From Hypomesus transpacificus (Eukaryota > Chordata > Actinopteri > Osmeriformes > Osmeridae): a stretch of DNA of 64,000 nucleotides. The notes under the pieces were generated by a model. It was not told where the DNA came from. It worked only from the letters and a program-made list of their open reading frames with translations, and searched no databases. Shown here piece after piece: positions 23,111 through 34,200 of the stretch. The DNA lies in contig NC_061078.1 in the NCBI RefSeq assembly GCF_021917145.1, positions 802,395 through 866,394 on the forward strand, written 5' to 3'. Position 1 is the stretch's first letter, and the number at the start of each line of letters is the position of its first letter. The position numbers were made by a program, and so were the translations under genes.

Positions 23111-25357
23111 ATGTTGAACAACTTCGTGGGGTTGTACGCCGCCGCTCCCACAAGAGCTACCGTCACCTGTCTCGTGATGCTGCTGCTTGTCGTGTCCGTT
23201 AGAATCCGAGGAAGCCCTTTGAGTGACGCCGCCTCATCAGCTGCCGTGTCTACCGGGAGTTTGGACACGAGAAGCAACTCGTCAGCAGACAGCGGGGCGA
23301 TTGCAAAGTTAAATCCGGAGCAGTTGAACGTATTGTCGGCATACTTTGGCAAACTAAACCGGGAGAAACGGGCGGTGACGAGACCCGCGAGAGAGAGACC
23401 TGCTCTGGGCACGGTGGAGAAGCTCCTACCGGAGGATGTGTTCGTCGCAGTGAAGACGACGGTAAAAAACCACCGGACCAGACTGGGTCTGCTACTGGAC
23501 ACCTGGATCTCCAGGAGCATGCGCCAGGTAGGCTAGGTGTGTGTGTGTCTCTTTCTTCCCAAGCATACACACACACAATTACACACACATTGAACTATCA
23601 CACACTCACTCCTTACAGGAGTGAGTTTATTCTATACACATACACACACATACATACACGCACATTGGCAGTTGATTATGCTGAGTAAAAACAAGACAGG
23701 AAGTTGGATAACTCCAGGAAGCAGGTTGTGTTTCTACGGCAACCCTGGACGCGCTGCCTGGAAAGGAAATTATGTTACCATAATGATAGTGTGATTAGTT
23801 GTTGGTTATTGGTCCATCCCACAACAGGAAGTCACATGATCAACACCAATTGTTCGTCGGCCCACAATCGCCAGGCGCTGTCCTGCAAGATGGCCACCGA
23901 GTATGACCACTTCCTGTTCTCCGGACGCAAGTATGACACAACCATACTCGCTCACATAGAAAACACGCACACATTTATTCACCCACACAGACTGTGTTAA
24001 CCTTGTGTGTGGTGGGTGTGTGTTTGTGTGTGTAGGTGGTTCTGCCATGTGGATGATGACAACTACGTGAACACACGCCCGCTGGTGGACATGCTGTCTC
24101 ACTACAGCCACACCCACCACCTCTACATAGGACGCCCCAGCCTCGACCGGCCAATACAGGCCTCTGAGAGCCCGGTACAGCCAATGGGAGCCTCCACGAG
24201 GACGGACCGGCCAATGGGAACAGTGCGTTTCTGGTTTGCAACGGGAGGGGCGGGGTTCTGTCTCAGTCGAGGACTCGCCTTGAAGATGAAACCTTGGGCT
24301 AGGTACACACACACACTCCTGGGCTAGGTACACACACACGCACACACACACCAGCACTCCTGGGCTAGGTACACACACACACACACCCCAGCACTCCTGG
24401 GCTAGGTACACACACACACACACACACACACCCTTGGGCTAGGTACACACACACACACACACACACACACTCCTGGGCTAGGTACACACACACACACACA
24501 CCCTTGGGCTAGGTACACACACACACACACGCCCTTGGGCTAGGTACACACACACACACACACTCCTGGGTTAGGTACACACATACACTCCTGGGCTAGG
24601 TACACACACACACTCCTGGGCTAGGTACACACTCCTTCGTCTCTCTCTGCAGCGGAGGTCGTTTCCTGGAGACTGCCGAGCGGGTCCGTCTCCCTGACGA
24701 CTGCACCGTTGGTTACATTGTGGAGGCGTTGCTAGGGGAGGGGCTTACACGCTCGCCACTATTCCACTCTCACCTGGAGAACCTCGAACTGGTGTCCCAG
24801 ATACACACACAGGTACACACACACACACACACAGGCTTTGGTGGTTAATGAAGTGTGTGTGTGTGTTTGTGAATGCATGCGTGTGTGTTCTCAGGTCACT
24901 CTGAGCTACAGCTTGTCCAACAGCCAGACAAACATCATTAACTTGAGAGGAGGGTTCTCATTGGTCGAGGACCCCACTAGGTATGAGGCAGCATGTGTGT
25001 GTGGGTGTATATGTACTTCTGTGTGTATGTATAAGTACTTGTGTGTGTGTGTTTATGTACTTAAATTGTGTAACTCCCTTCATCCCTCTCTTTTTCTCCC
25101 TCCCTCCCTCCCTATCTCTATCTCTCTCTCTTTAAATCTACCTCTCCTCCCTCCCACCCTCTCTCCATATCTACCTCTCCTCCCTCTTAATGATCTACCT
25201 CTCCACTCTCCCTCCCTTTCTCCCTCCCTTTCTCCCTCCCTCCAGGTTTAGGTCAGTTCACTGTCTGCTGTACCCAGAGACTCCCTGGTGCCCGTCCTCT
25301 AACAGCAGCAGGTGGGAGAGAGAGGTGGAGGGAGGGAGGGACAGGAGGATGGCGTGA
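23111..25357 (+). CDS. lfng: Fringe, O-fucosylpeptide beta-1,3-N-acetylglucosaminyltransferase (lfng by synteny)
   Basis: Type II Golgi enzyme that adds GlcNAc to O-fucose on Notch EGF repeats. Exons seen: 23111-23527, 23828-23930, 24036-24302, 24653-24812, 24895-24980, 25246-25357. Residues 16-32 form the signal anchor. Exon 1 ends [14 protein letters not shown]...[12 protein letters not shown]. Later exons give [21 protein letters not shown] (the metal-binding DDD), [25 protein letters not shown] and FHSHLENL, ending [17 protein letters not shown]. The small exon expected after exon 1 (the FTDGED segment) is not found, and joining exon 1 to 23828 shifts the frame. The C-terminal 20 residues come from a tandem repeat that contains the stop. 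Some residues resemble rfng. I call lfng because ttyh3 and iqce are neighbours, as in human. Confidence 0.85.
24292..24640 (+). repeat. Array of fringe exon 4 donor copies, about 11 copies
   Basis: The end of the exon, CCTTGGGCTAG, and the start of the intron, GTACACACAC, repeat as CCTGGGCTAG-GTACACAC(AC)n through most of the intron. Unit length varies, about 22-40 bp, with the CA run. Each unit keeps an AG|GTACAC donor-like site. Confidence 0.9.
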
Positions 25358-25868
25358 TAGGGTGATAGGAGAGGTGGAGGGAGGGGGACAGGAGGATGGC
25401 ATGATAGGGTGATAGGAGAGGTGGAGGGAGGGAGGGGGGACAGGAGGATGGCGTGATAGGAGAGGTGGAGGGAGGGAGGGGGGACAGGAGGATGGCGTGA
25501 TAGGGTGATAGGAGAGGTGGAGGGAGGGAGGGGGGACAGGAGGAAGGCGTGATAGGGTGATAGGAGAGGTGGAGGGAGGGAGGACAGGAGGATGGCGTGA
25601 TAGGGTGATAGGAGAGGTGGAGGGAGGGAGGACAGGAGGATGGCGTGATAGGGTGATAGGAGAGGTGGAGGGAGGGAGGGGGACAGGAGGATGGCGTGAT
25701 AGGGTGATAGGAGAGGTGGAGGGAGGGGGGGGGGACAGGAGGATGGCGTGATAGGGTGATAGGAGAGGTGGAGGGAGGGAGGGGGACAGGAGGATGGCGT
25801 GATAGGGTGATAGGAGAGGTGGAGGGAGGGGGGGGGGACAGGAGGATGGCGTGATAGGGTGATAGGAT
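25317..25868 (+). repeat. About 48-55-bp minisatellite starting in the last fringe codons
   Basis: Unit: GAGAGGTGGAGGGAGGGAGG, then GGACAGGAGGATGGCGTGATAGGGTGATAG. The first copy encodes the last 13 or so residues and the TGA stop (25355-25357). About 10 more copies follow in the 3' UTR. Confidence 0.9.
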
Positions 25869-26024
25869 ATAAGAAGCTTCCCAGTGGTGTGAGAGGAGGT
25901 TCTTCTTAACACATCACACTCAACATGGACATGTGATCACATATGGACATATGACACAATGATACTTCACTGTGTACATTTTTGCGTCCTTTGTGTGTAA
26001 TATATACATGTATTTGTCTATATA

Positions 26025-26077
<53 letters not shown>

Positions 26078-26130
26078 GATTTTTTAAAGGGAGGGAGAGC
26101 TGGAACAAAGATCAGACTGTTTATAAGTCA

Positions 26131-26147
26131 ATTAAAGTTGCTTTAAT
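26131..26147. terminator. Candidate back-to-back polyadenylation signals
   Basis: ATTAAA on the plus strand (26131-26136) and ATTAAA on the minus strand (26142-26147) are five bases apart, about 770 bp past the fringe stop and 2.1 kb past the ttyh3 stop. No better AATAAA was seen nearer either stop. Functional use is inferred. Confidence 0.4.
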
Positions 26148-28064
26148 ACCTTGTTAAGAACATGAACTCCAGGCTCAGTGATGTCATCATTAGAGACCAC
26201 GTGTATACATGGACAGCATTGTCTCGGCAGTACAGTATAGACAGTAGAGATACAGTTGAGTAGACACATATGGACAGGCATGTCTGTATGAAACACGAAA
26301 CGATGATATCCCAGGAGAATCATAGGTCATCTTCACCTCCATCATCATCACCACCACCATCATCATCATCACCACCACCATTATCATCACCACCATCAGA
26401 GAGCTAGCTGTTGTGTTTCCTTTTCCAAGACAGAAAGGGCGATCATGTGAAAGTCTGTTGGAGTTCATGTTGTCGTTCATGTTGTGTTTTTTTTGCCCAG
26501 TTTCCTCCCACATGACTAGGTAGCATCGTTATGGTAACGTGATGACGGACAGGTGAGACTGTCGCTCGGTGGTTGAAGCCCCAAGGTCAGCTCATAACAT
26601 CATTACCCATGATGCCCTGTCCCATGCAGAGTCATATCACAGAGCTGGATATGTAGTTCTGTATGGGATATGTAGTTTTGTATGGGATATGTAGTTCTGT
26701 ATGGGTAGCAAGCTGAAGATGGTGTGCTTGTGACAGTAAAAAAAATTGTGTGTGTGTGCTTGCATCAGTTAATACTGTGTGTGTGCTTGCATCAGTTAAT
26801 ACTGTGTGTGTACGAGGCAATTAACGAGTGTGTCTCTGTGTCAGTAGATGTGTGTGTGTGCTTGTGACAGTTAATACAGTGTGTGTCTGTTTGTTTGGCA
26901 GTCAATGTGAGTGGTTGTGTAATATCACCCAGCAGTAAAGGAACAGATTCACATTATCACACTTTACACTGCAACCACAAGTATTATCCTCACTATGAGT
27001 GAGTGTGAGTGTGTAAATATGTGTGTATGTGTGTGTGTGTGTTCCCTTTTTCGTACCGCAGAGGGGTTGTGCTTGGCCAGGCAAGCTGGTTGGTTGAGGA
27101 AAGGTCATGATGACCCCTATCCCCCGCCCCTCTCCATGTCAGAAACACACCAGGAGATGGAAGGATCGAGGAATATACATAGAGAAAGAGAGAGACAGGC
27201 AGAGAGACAGACAGAGAGAGAGAAGGAAAGAGAGAGAATGGCTGGTAGTATCTTGAGTGTTCCCAGAATAGAGATGGTTAGTTTGGCACAGTCAGACAGT
27301 CAGACAGACATACAGACAAAGAATGTCCATCTCCACATTCCGGATGTCCCCAGAAAGGGTTGCAGATTCTGGAAGGTCATAGAACATTCCATCTCAGATC
27401 TCGTTGCGTTCAGTATTTACACGCTCAGTATTTACACGCTCATGCACGCATGTCGTGTGCACGGGAAAGCACAGATTAAGATTCAAGTTCAAAGCAAGAC
27501 AACGTGGTTACAAGGTGTGTATGTGTGTATGTTTTTCTATATACAGAATTCTATAAGAGAGTTGTTAATAGCAACAAACCTGACTGGCTGTGGGTGTGTA
27601 TATGCAAGTGTGTGTGTGTCTGTGTATATGCATGTGTGTGTGTGTGTGTATATATATGCATGTGTGTGTGTATATGCATGTGTGTGTTTGCTATACAGCG
27701 TTACAACAGCATCAGATCCCTGATTCCAGCTACAGACACACCACCATAATAACCACACTAGAATAACACACTATTTACACACCTACAGGACAGGTACATG
27801 TGTGTACATGTGTGTACATGTGCGTGTACGTGTGACTGTGTGTGGGTGTGTCTAGTGTTTGTGTATAACATCTATTCTCTAAAGTTAAAAGTGAAGGGAG
27901 GTCAGGGAGGAAGAGGAGCTGGGACAAACAGCACCAAGACAGGACCATTCAGGTCAGGAGTCAGGGCTAGTGGTTCTGTAGTTGCCTGGTTGGGGGTCAG
28001 ACCGGGGTAGGATCAGGGTTGTGGGGGGTCACCCTTTGAGCAGTGTGAAGCTTCTTCAGGGAGA

Positions 28065-28177
28065 TTCTTGAAAATTCCGGGGGGTTCTAGAAGGTTCTGG
28101 AGGGTTGTGGAAAGTTCTGGTGGGTTCTAGAATGTTCTGGAGGGTTCTGGAAAGTTCTGGTGGGTTCTAGAATGTTC
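28065..28177. promoter_or_regulatory. Cluster of five trimeric heat-shock elements
   Basis: Perfect nTTCnnGAAnnTTCn arrays at 28065-28077, 28085-28097, 28125-28137, 28145-28157 and 28165-28177, within an imperfect tandem repeat that runs to about 28245. It lies 76-190 bases past the ttyh3 stop codon, so probably in its 3' UTR. Whether HSF1 binds is unknown. Confidence 0.55.
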
Positions 28178-28252
28178 TGGAGGGTTGTCGAAAGTTCTGG
28201 AGGGTTCTGGAAAGTTGTGGTGGGTTCTGGAGGTTTCCGGCAGGTTCTTTTT

Positions 28253-31200
28253 CTAGTGTACAGAGGACTGGGGCCGGGCAGTGGGGTGTGGTCGAGTTGC
28301 TGGGTCCAGCTGGTCGTTAGGGACGGAGCGACGGTTCTGCTCCGGTCGGCCTGTGGCCAGATACTTAGCCCTCATACTAGAGGTGTACTGGAGAGAGAGA
28401 GGAAGAGAGTGAGAGAGTGGAAGAGAGAAAGAGAGTGAGAGTTGGGAGAGAGGGAGAGAAACAGAGAGGTAGAGAGTCAAAGAAAGAGACTGATAGAGAT
28501 GATGAGATAGAAAGTTTAGGAACAGAAGGTTTGCAACACCATGACAACAGAAAACACACGCACACACAAAGGGAGGACAGTCACACACACACAAAGGGAG
28601 CACAGTCAAACACACACAAAGGGAGGACAGTCACAAGTCATTTGGACAGCCGGAGGTGGTGGATTAAAACAGTTGCTATGACGACAGATTAAAGATTATT
28701 AATCATTTGATAGGTTAGAATTAGATTTGGATTAGACTTCTAGAAGGTTTGAGTCATGGTTGGAAGGCAATTGTGGTTGTTGGTAAACTCCAGGTCTGCG
28801 GTTACTACGGGTTAGTTTATTGTCTGAGGAGGGGTTTCCAGGTGATGGTTTACTGGTCTTGGTGTTCCAGTCCAAAATGTCCACCACTGGCGTGTGATTG
28901 CCATGGCTACAGAGTAGTTGTAGTTTGGGTATGTGTGTGTGTGGATTACTTGGGTTTAGTTATGTGGGGGGGACAGAATGTGGGGGAAACTAGTGTGGCT
29001 GGGTTGTGTGTGGGCAGGGAACAGATAGACGGTGACACATGCTTCCAGAGGACGCACACACAGAGATGCTATGGGGGGGCAGGGAGGGGGAAGTACCCAG
29101 AGGTTTCCTGTTTCCGGGGGGGTGTTCAAAATCATCGCCTTGGTCACATAGTGGCGCAAGACGTGGGATTGACCAATAAGGAACGGCGAGAAGTCTAATA
29201 ACAACTGGAAGGGGGAGGGGCCAATTCTCCAGATGCATCTTACTGGTGCAGGTGTAGACAGACATTAGCCAACCAGGAAGTAGTCTGGCACTGTCTAACC
29301 AATAGGAACGATCTACAGACCGCTGGGAGACACTACACTTCCCACAATGCACAGGGCTGAAATAGCCAGCCAGGACAAAACTAAGCAGGGCTTGCCTCAG
29401 AATTAGGAAAGGACGTCCGATTGGTTGAAACGACAGACTCATCCATATGAACAAATAGGAGGAGACCAATCCCAGCTGCAGACGGGGCTAGAAACTTGTT
29501 AGAACACAGAAACCTTCCGACTCATCAGAGTTTAGCGTTCCAAACCTCCAGCTGGCCGAAATGACCTTGTGTCTGCCTGAATTACCGTCTAGATGTCTAA
29601 ATGACATTTGTTCTGTTTCAATTACCTTGTGTCTGCCTGAATGACCTTGTGGATGTCTAAATGACCTTGTGTCTGCCTGAATGACCTTGTGGATGTCTAA
29701 ATGACCTTGTGTCTGCCTGAATGACCTTTTTGGGTGTCTAAATGACCTTGTGTCAGCCTGAATGACCTTGTGGATGTCTAAATGACCTTGGTTCTGTCTA
29801 AATGACCTTGGTTCTGTCTAATGGTCTAATGACCTTGTGGATGTTTGTCCTTCCAGTATGTGTGTATATAAGCTGTCTGTGTGTTTACTACAGTAATACT
29901 GATAAGTGTGCCTTTTCAGAAGTGTTCATACTCGGTAATGTGCACTTAAGAGAGGCGTGTACTAAGTAATGTCCCTTTACAGAAGTGTAGGTAGTGTGCA
30001 CTTACAGAGAGGTGTGTACTAGAAAGTGTGCACTTACAGAGGGCGGAGGGGACTCCCTGCCAATGAGAGGGGTGTTCTCGCAGCGCGGGGTCTGAAAGTT
30101 AGCGCTTTGGTTCCTGGAGTACAAAACCAGAGTTACTTAAGTCGTCACTACGGCAACGCTTACCCAAAAACCGGCCACTGTGATGGAACAGTAACGATAA
30201 CTATAAGCTTGTGTAGTAACCTCAATAAGCCCTCCAGTTATCCAGCTACCGTATTTGTTGTTGCTAACGTGTGCTAACTGCTAGTGGATACCTCAAATAC
30301 CATGTAGCACTATGGGGCTGCTAGCATGCGTGCTAACTGCTAGTGGCTAACTGACATACAGTGCAGTGTCCTTCTACAGGCTCACTAGCATGCGTGCTAA
30401 CTGGCAGCTGACATATACAATTTAGCCATATTCAGAGATTGTACGCTAACTGTTTGCTACAAACTCAATTATGTTTTAGCCCAATGGGTGTGAGCTAACT
30501 GTAAAAATTACTATGTAACTCTATAGGACCACTAGTGTACATGGTTAATGATAGCCGCTAACTGAAATACACTTTAGCACTATCCGGCTGTTAGCATGCT
30601 AACTCACATGTATTCAGTGACGGGAGCTTTGCTGACACTGTGAGCTTGGCTGCAATAGCTAACTGCTAATTCTTACCTGAAAATACAGTGCAACCCTATG
30701 GGGCAGCTAGTGTGTGTGATAACTCATGTACCCTGAAACCCTATGGGGCTTTGTGCCAACTGCTAGTGTGCGTGCCAACTGGTATAAACTGTAACCCTAT
30801 GAGGCGTGGGGTTAGCGTGCATGCTAACTCACATGTACTCAGTGACGGGGGCATTGCTGACAGTGTGCGCGGTGGCTGGGAGGCTGGCTTCACTGCCGTA
30901 GCTCGAACCACAGCTGTACAGACTGGGCATGTGCACGCGGTACAGGTTGTCATGGGGACCACGCGAAGCGCCAGACTCCTCCTCTCCATCCTCCTCATCC
31001 ATCCTTCATTCGCCAGAGAGAGGAGGAGGGGCCAGGGAGAGGAGGAGGGGCGGGGCCAGGGAGAGGAGGAGGGGTGGGGCCAGGGAGAAGGGGAGGGGCG
31101 GGGCCAGGGAGAGGGGTGGGGCCAGGGAGAGGAGGAGGAGGGGCGGGGCCAGGGAGAAGGGGAGGGGCGGGGCCAGGGAGAGGAGAAGGGGTGGGGCCAG

Positions 31201-34200
31201 GGAGAGGAGGAAGAGGGGCGGGGCCAGGGAGAAGGGGAGGGGCAAGGCCAGGGAGAGGAGAAGGGGTGGGGCCAGGGAGAGGGAAAGCAGATGAGAGAGG
31301 GATGGTTGAGAGGGAGAGTGGGGGAGGGAAGGAGGAGATCCAAGAGAGACAGTAGAGTGAAACAGGTGTTGGAAGAGGGTTCTCATCCCTGTCCCTTCCC
31401 TGCCTCATCCCTGCCTCATCCCTGCCTCCACAGCTGGGCAGGGACCAGAAAAGGTCCTAGTTTATACGGCAACAACCAATGGATCGGCTTGTACTATGCA
31501 TCTTAGAGGTCACCATGGAAACTGAAGCTAAACTGATTAGAGAGAAAGGAAAAAAAGAAGGAATGCCTAAAAAAGTTTAAAAAATAAATTCTAATAACAG
31601 AACAGACTCTCCTGACCCCCCTGGCCAGCTGGTCTCTCCTGACCCCCCTGGCCAGCTGGTCTCTCCTGACCTCCCTGGCCAGCTGGTCTCTCCTGACCTC
31701 CCTGGCCAGCTGGTCTCTCCTGACCTCCCTGGCCAGCTGGTCTCTCCTGACCCCCCTGGCCAGCTGGTCTCTCCTGACCTCCCTGGCCAGCTGGTCTCTC
31801 CTGACCCCCCCTGGCCAGCTGGTCTCTCCTGACCTCCCTGGCCAGCTGGTCTCTCCTGACCTCCCTGGCCAGCTGGTCTCTCCTGACCCCCCTGGCCAGC
31901 TGGTCTCTCCTGACCGCCCTGGCCAGCTGGTCTCTCCTGACCCCCTGGCCAGCTGGTCTCTCCTGACCCCCCTGGCCAGCTGGTCTCCCCTGACCCCCCT
32001 GGCCAGCTGGTCTCTCCTGACCCCCCTGGCCAGCTGGTCTCCAGTCAGGACAGGAGAGGCGGGCAGTCACACAAGATTTTAAATGAATAAATAATATTTA
32101 TAATTTAGAAAACGTAATTAATAAATAAACCCTTATGCAGAGAACTAGTTTATTCTTTCTACTGTAGACGTCACATCAGGCCAGCAGAGGGCAGTGTAAC
32201 TGCTGTTTCACTGTTACACCTGAATCCTCAGCTAACTCCAACATCAACATCAGACCTTTCGTCTGAGATTCAGATTCAGGAATCGAATCTGCCGACTCAG
32301 ATTCACGAATCAAATCTGTCGACTCAGATTGTGATTAAGGAACGGTTTTCCTACACTTGGGCTTTCCAAATCAGGACAGAAAGGGGCGGGACCAAGGGAG
32401 GAAGTGACAAACAGAAAGACATGGTGACTCTAAAACAACATTGGTGATTGGTTAACACAGAGACAGGCTGGCAGACAGGCAGACAGACAGACAAACAGAC
32501 AGGCCAGCAGGCCGGCAGGCGAATAGACAGACAGACAGTCAGTCAGACAGATGAATAGACAGACAAATAGACAGACAGGCAGGCAAACAACCATAGCATG
32601 CATGAAGTTCATGATGATGTCATAATGCATGATGATGTCACCATGCATGATGAAGTCATAGTGTTTGATGATGTCATAGTGGTGTGTAGATCAGAGGTCA
32701 GGAGATGTAAGCTCCACTGGGGATTAGAACAGTCCCAACGAGCATGTGGAGAGAGCTCTGCATGAGTGTGTGTGTTCGTACGCCTCTGTTTCTGTTTGTA
32801 TATCATGTGTGTGTACCTCTTGCTGGGCCAGGTGTGTGTGTGTGTGTACCTCTTGCTGGGCCAGGTGTGTGTGTGTGTGTACCTCTTGCTGGGCTAGGTG
32901 TGTGTGTGTACCTCTTGCTGGGCCAGGTGTGTGTTTGTGTACCTCTTGCTGGGCTAAGTGTGTATGTGTGTGTGTGTACCTCTTGCTGGGCCAGGTGTGT
33001 GTGTGTGTACCTCTTGCTGGGCCAGGTGTGTGTGTGTGTACCTCTTGCTGGGCCAGGTGTGTGTGTGTGTGTACCTCTTGCTGGGCCAGGTGTGTGTGTG
33101 TGTGTACCTCTTGCTTGGCCAGGTGTGTGTGTGTGTGTGTACCTCTTGCTGGGCCAGGTGTGTGTGTGTGTACCTCTTGCTGGGCCAGGTGTGTGTTTGT
33201 GTACCTCTTGCTGGGCCAGGTGTGTATGTGTGTGTGTGTACCTCTTGCTGGGCCAGGTGTGTGTGTGTGTGTACCTCTTGCTGGGCCAGGTGTGTGTGTG
33301 TGTGTACCTCTTGCTGGGCCAGGTGTGTGTGTGTGTGTGTACCTCTTGCTGGGCCAGGTGTGTGTGTGTGTGTACCTCTTGCTGGGCCAGGTGTGTGTGT
33401 GTGTGTGTGTACCTCTTGCTGGGCCAGGTGTGTGGCACGCTGCAGATGATTGAGGAGAACATGAGGGCGGTGACGAAGGAGAAGAGGACCAGGTAGATCA
33501 CCCCCTCTAGCCCGTCATAACACAGGCCTGTCAGAGCCTGGACATAGTCCTGGAGCACACACACACACTGGTTATATATACACACTGGCTATATACACAC
33601 ACAGAGTATCTACACACACACACACACTCACCATGTGAAGGCTGCGACAGTCTAGCAGAGCAGTCAGCTGGTGGAGACCCACCTCTGTGGAGTTCAACAC
33701 TGTCTGAATCTGCTGGAGGTGACCCTGCACACACACACACACACGTTATACACACACATGACCCTACACACACACACACACGTTATACACACACATGACC
33801 CTGCACACACACACACACGTTATACACACACATGACCCTGCACACAAACACACACGTTATACACACACATGACCCTGCACACACACACACGTTATACACA
33901 CACATGACCCTGCACACACGCACGTTATACACACACATGACCCTGCACACACACACACGTTATACACACACATGTTGTACACACACACACACGTTATATA
34001 CACACATATTACACACACATATGTTCAGTTCAGATTCACACCCAGAGGATATACAGTATAAGTGTTCTCACACACCTTGGTGCTGGGGTATTCTCTGGTA
34101 GCTGATCTGAGAAGTTCTGACACATCATCTTGCATCTCCACCAACGACTTGTGGCTTCCTGACAGCCTCTGGAACACACACACACACACACCCACAATTA

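Larger units (their letters stand above)
25869..28252. other. Convergent 3' flanks of fringe (+) and ttyh3 (-)
   Basis: (TA)n at 26018-26072, (ATC/CAC)n at 26332-26400, GT blocks at 26745-26890, 27000-27045 and 27600-27690. An ATTAAA on the plus strand at 26131-26136 and one on the minus strand at 26142-26147 could serve as polyadenylation signals for the two converging genes. A heat-shock-element cluster lies at 28065-28177. Confidence 0.5.

Noticed and set aside
23704..23827. Open stretch in frame with fringe exon at 23828, possibly an enlarged exon
   Set aside because: It lacks the conserved FTDG segment and resembles no fringe sequence. Kept only as a remark under the missing exon.
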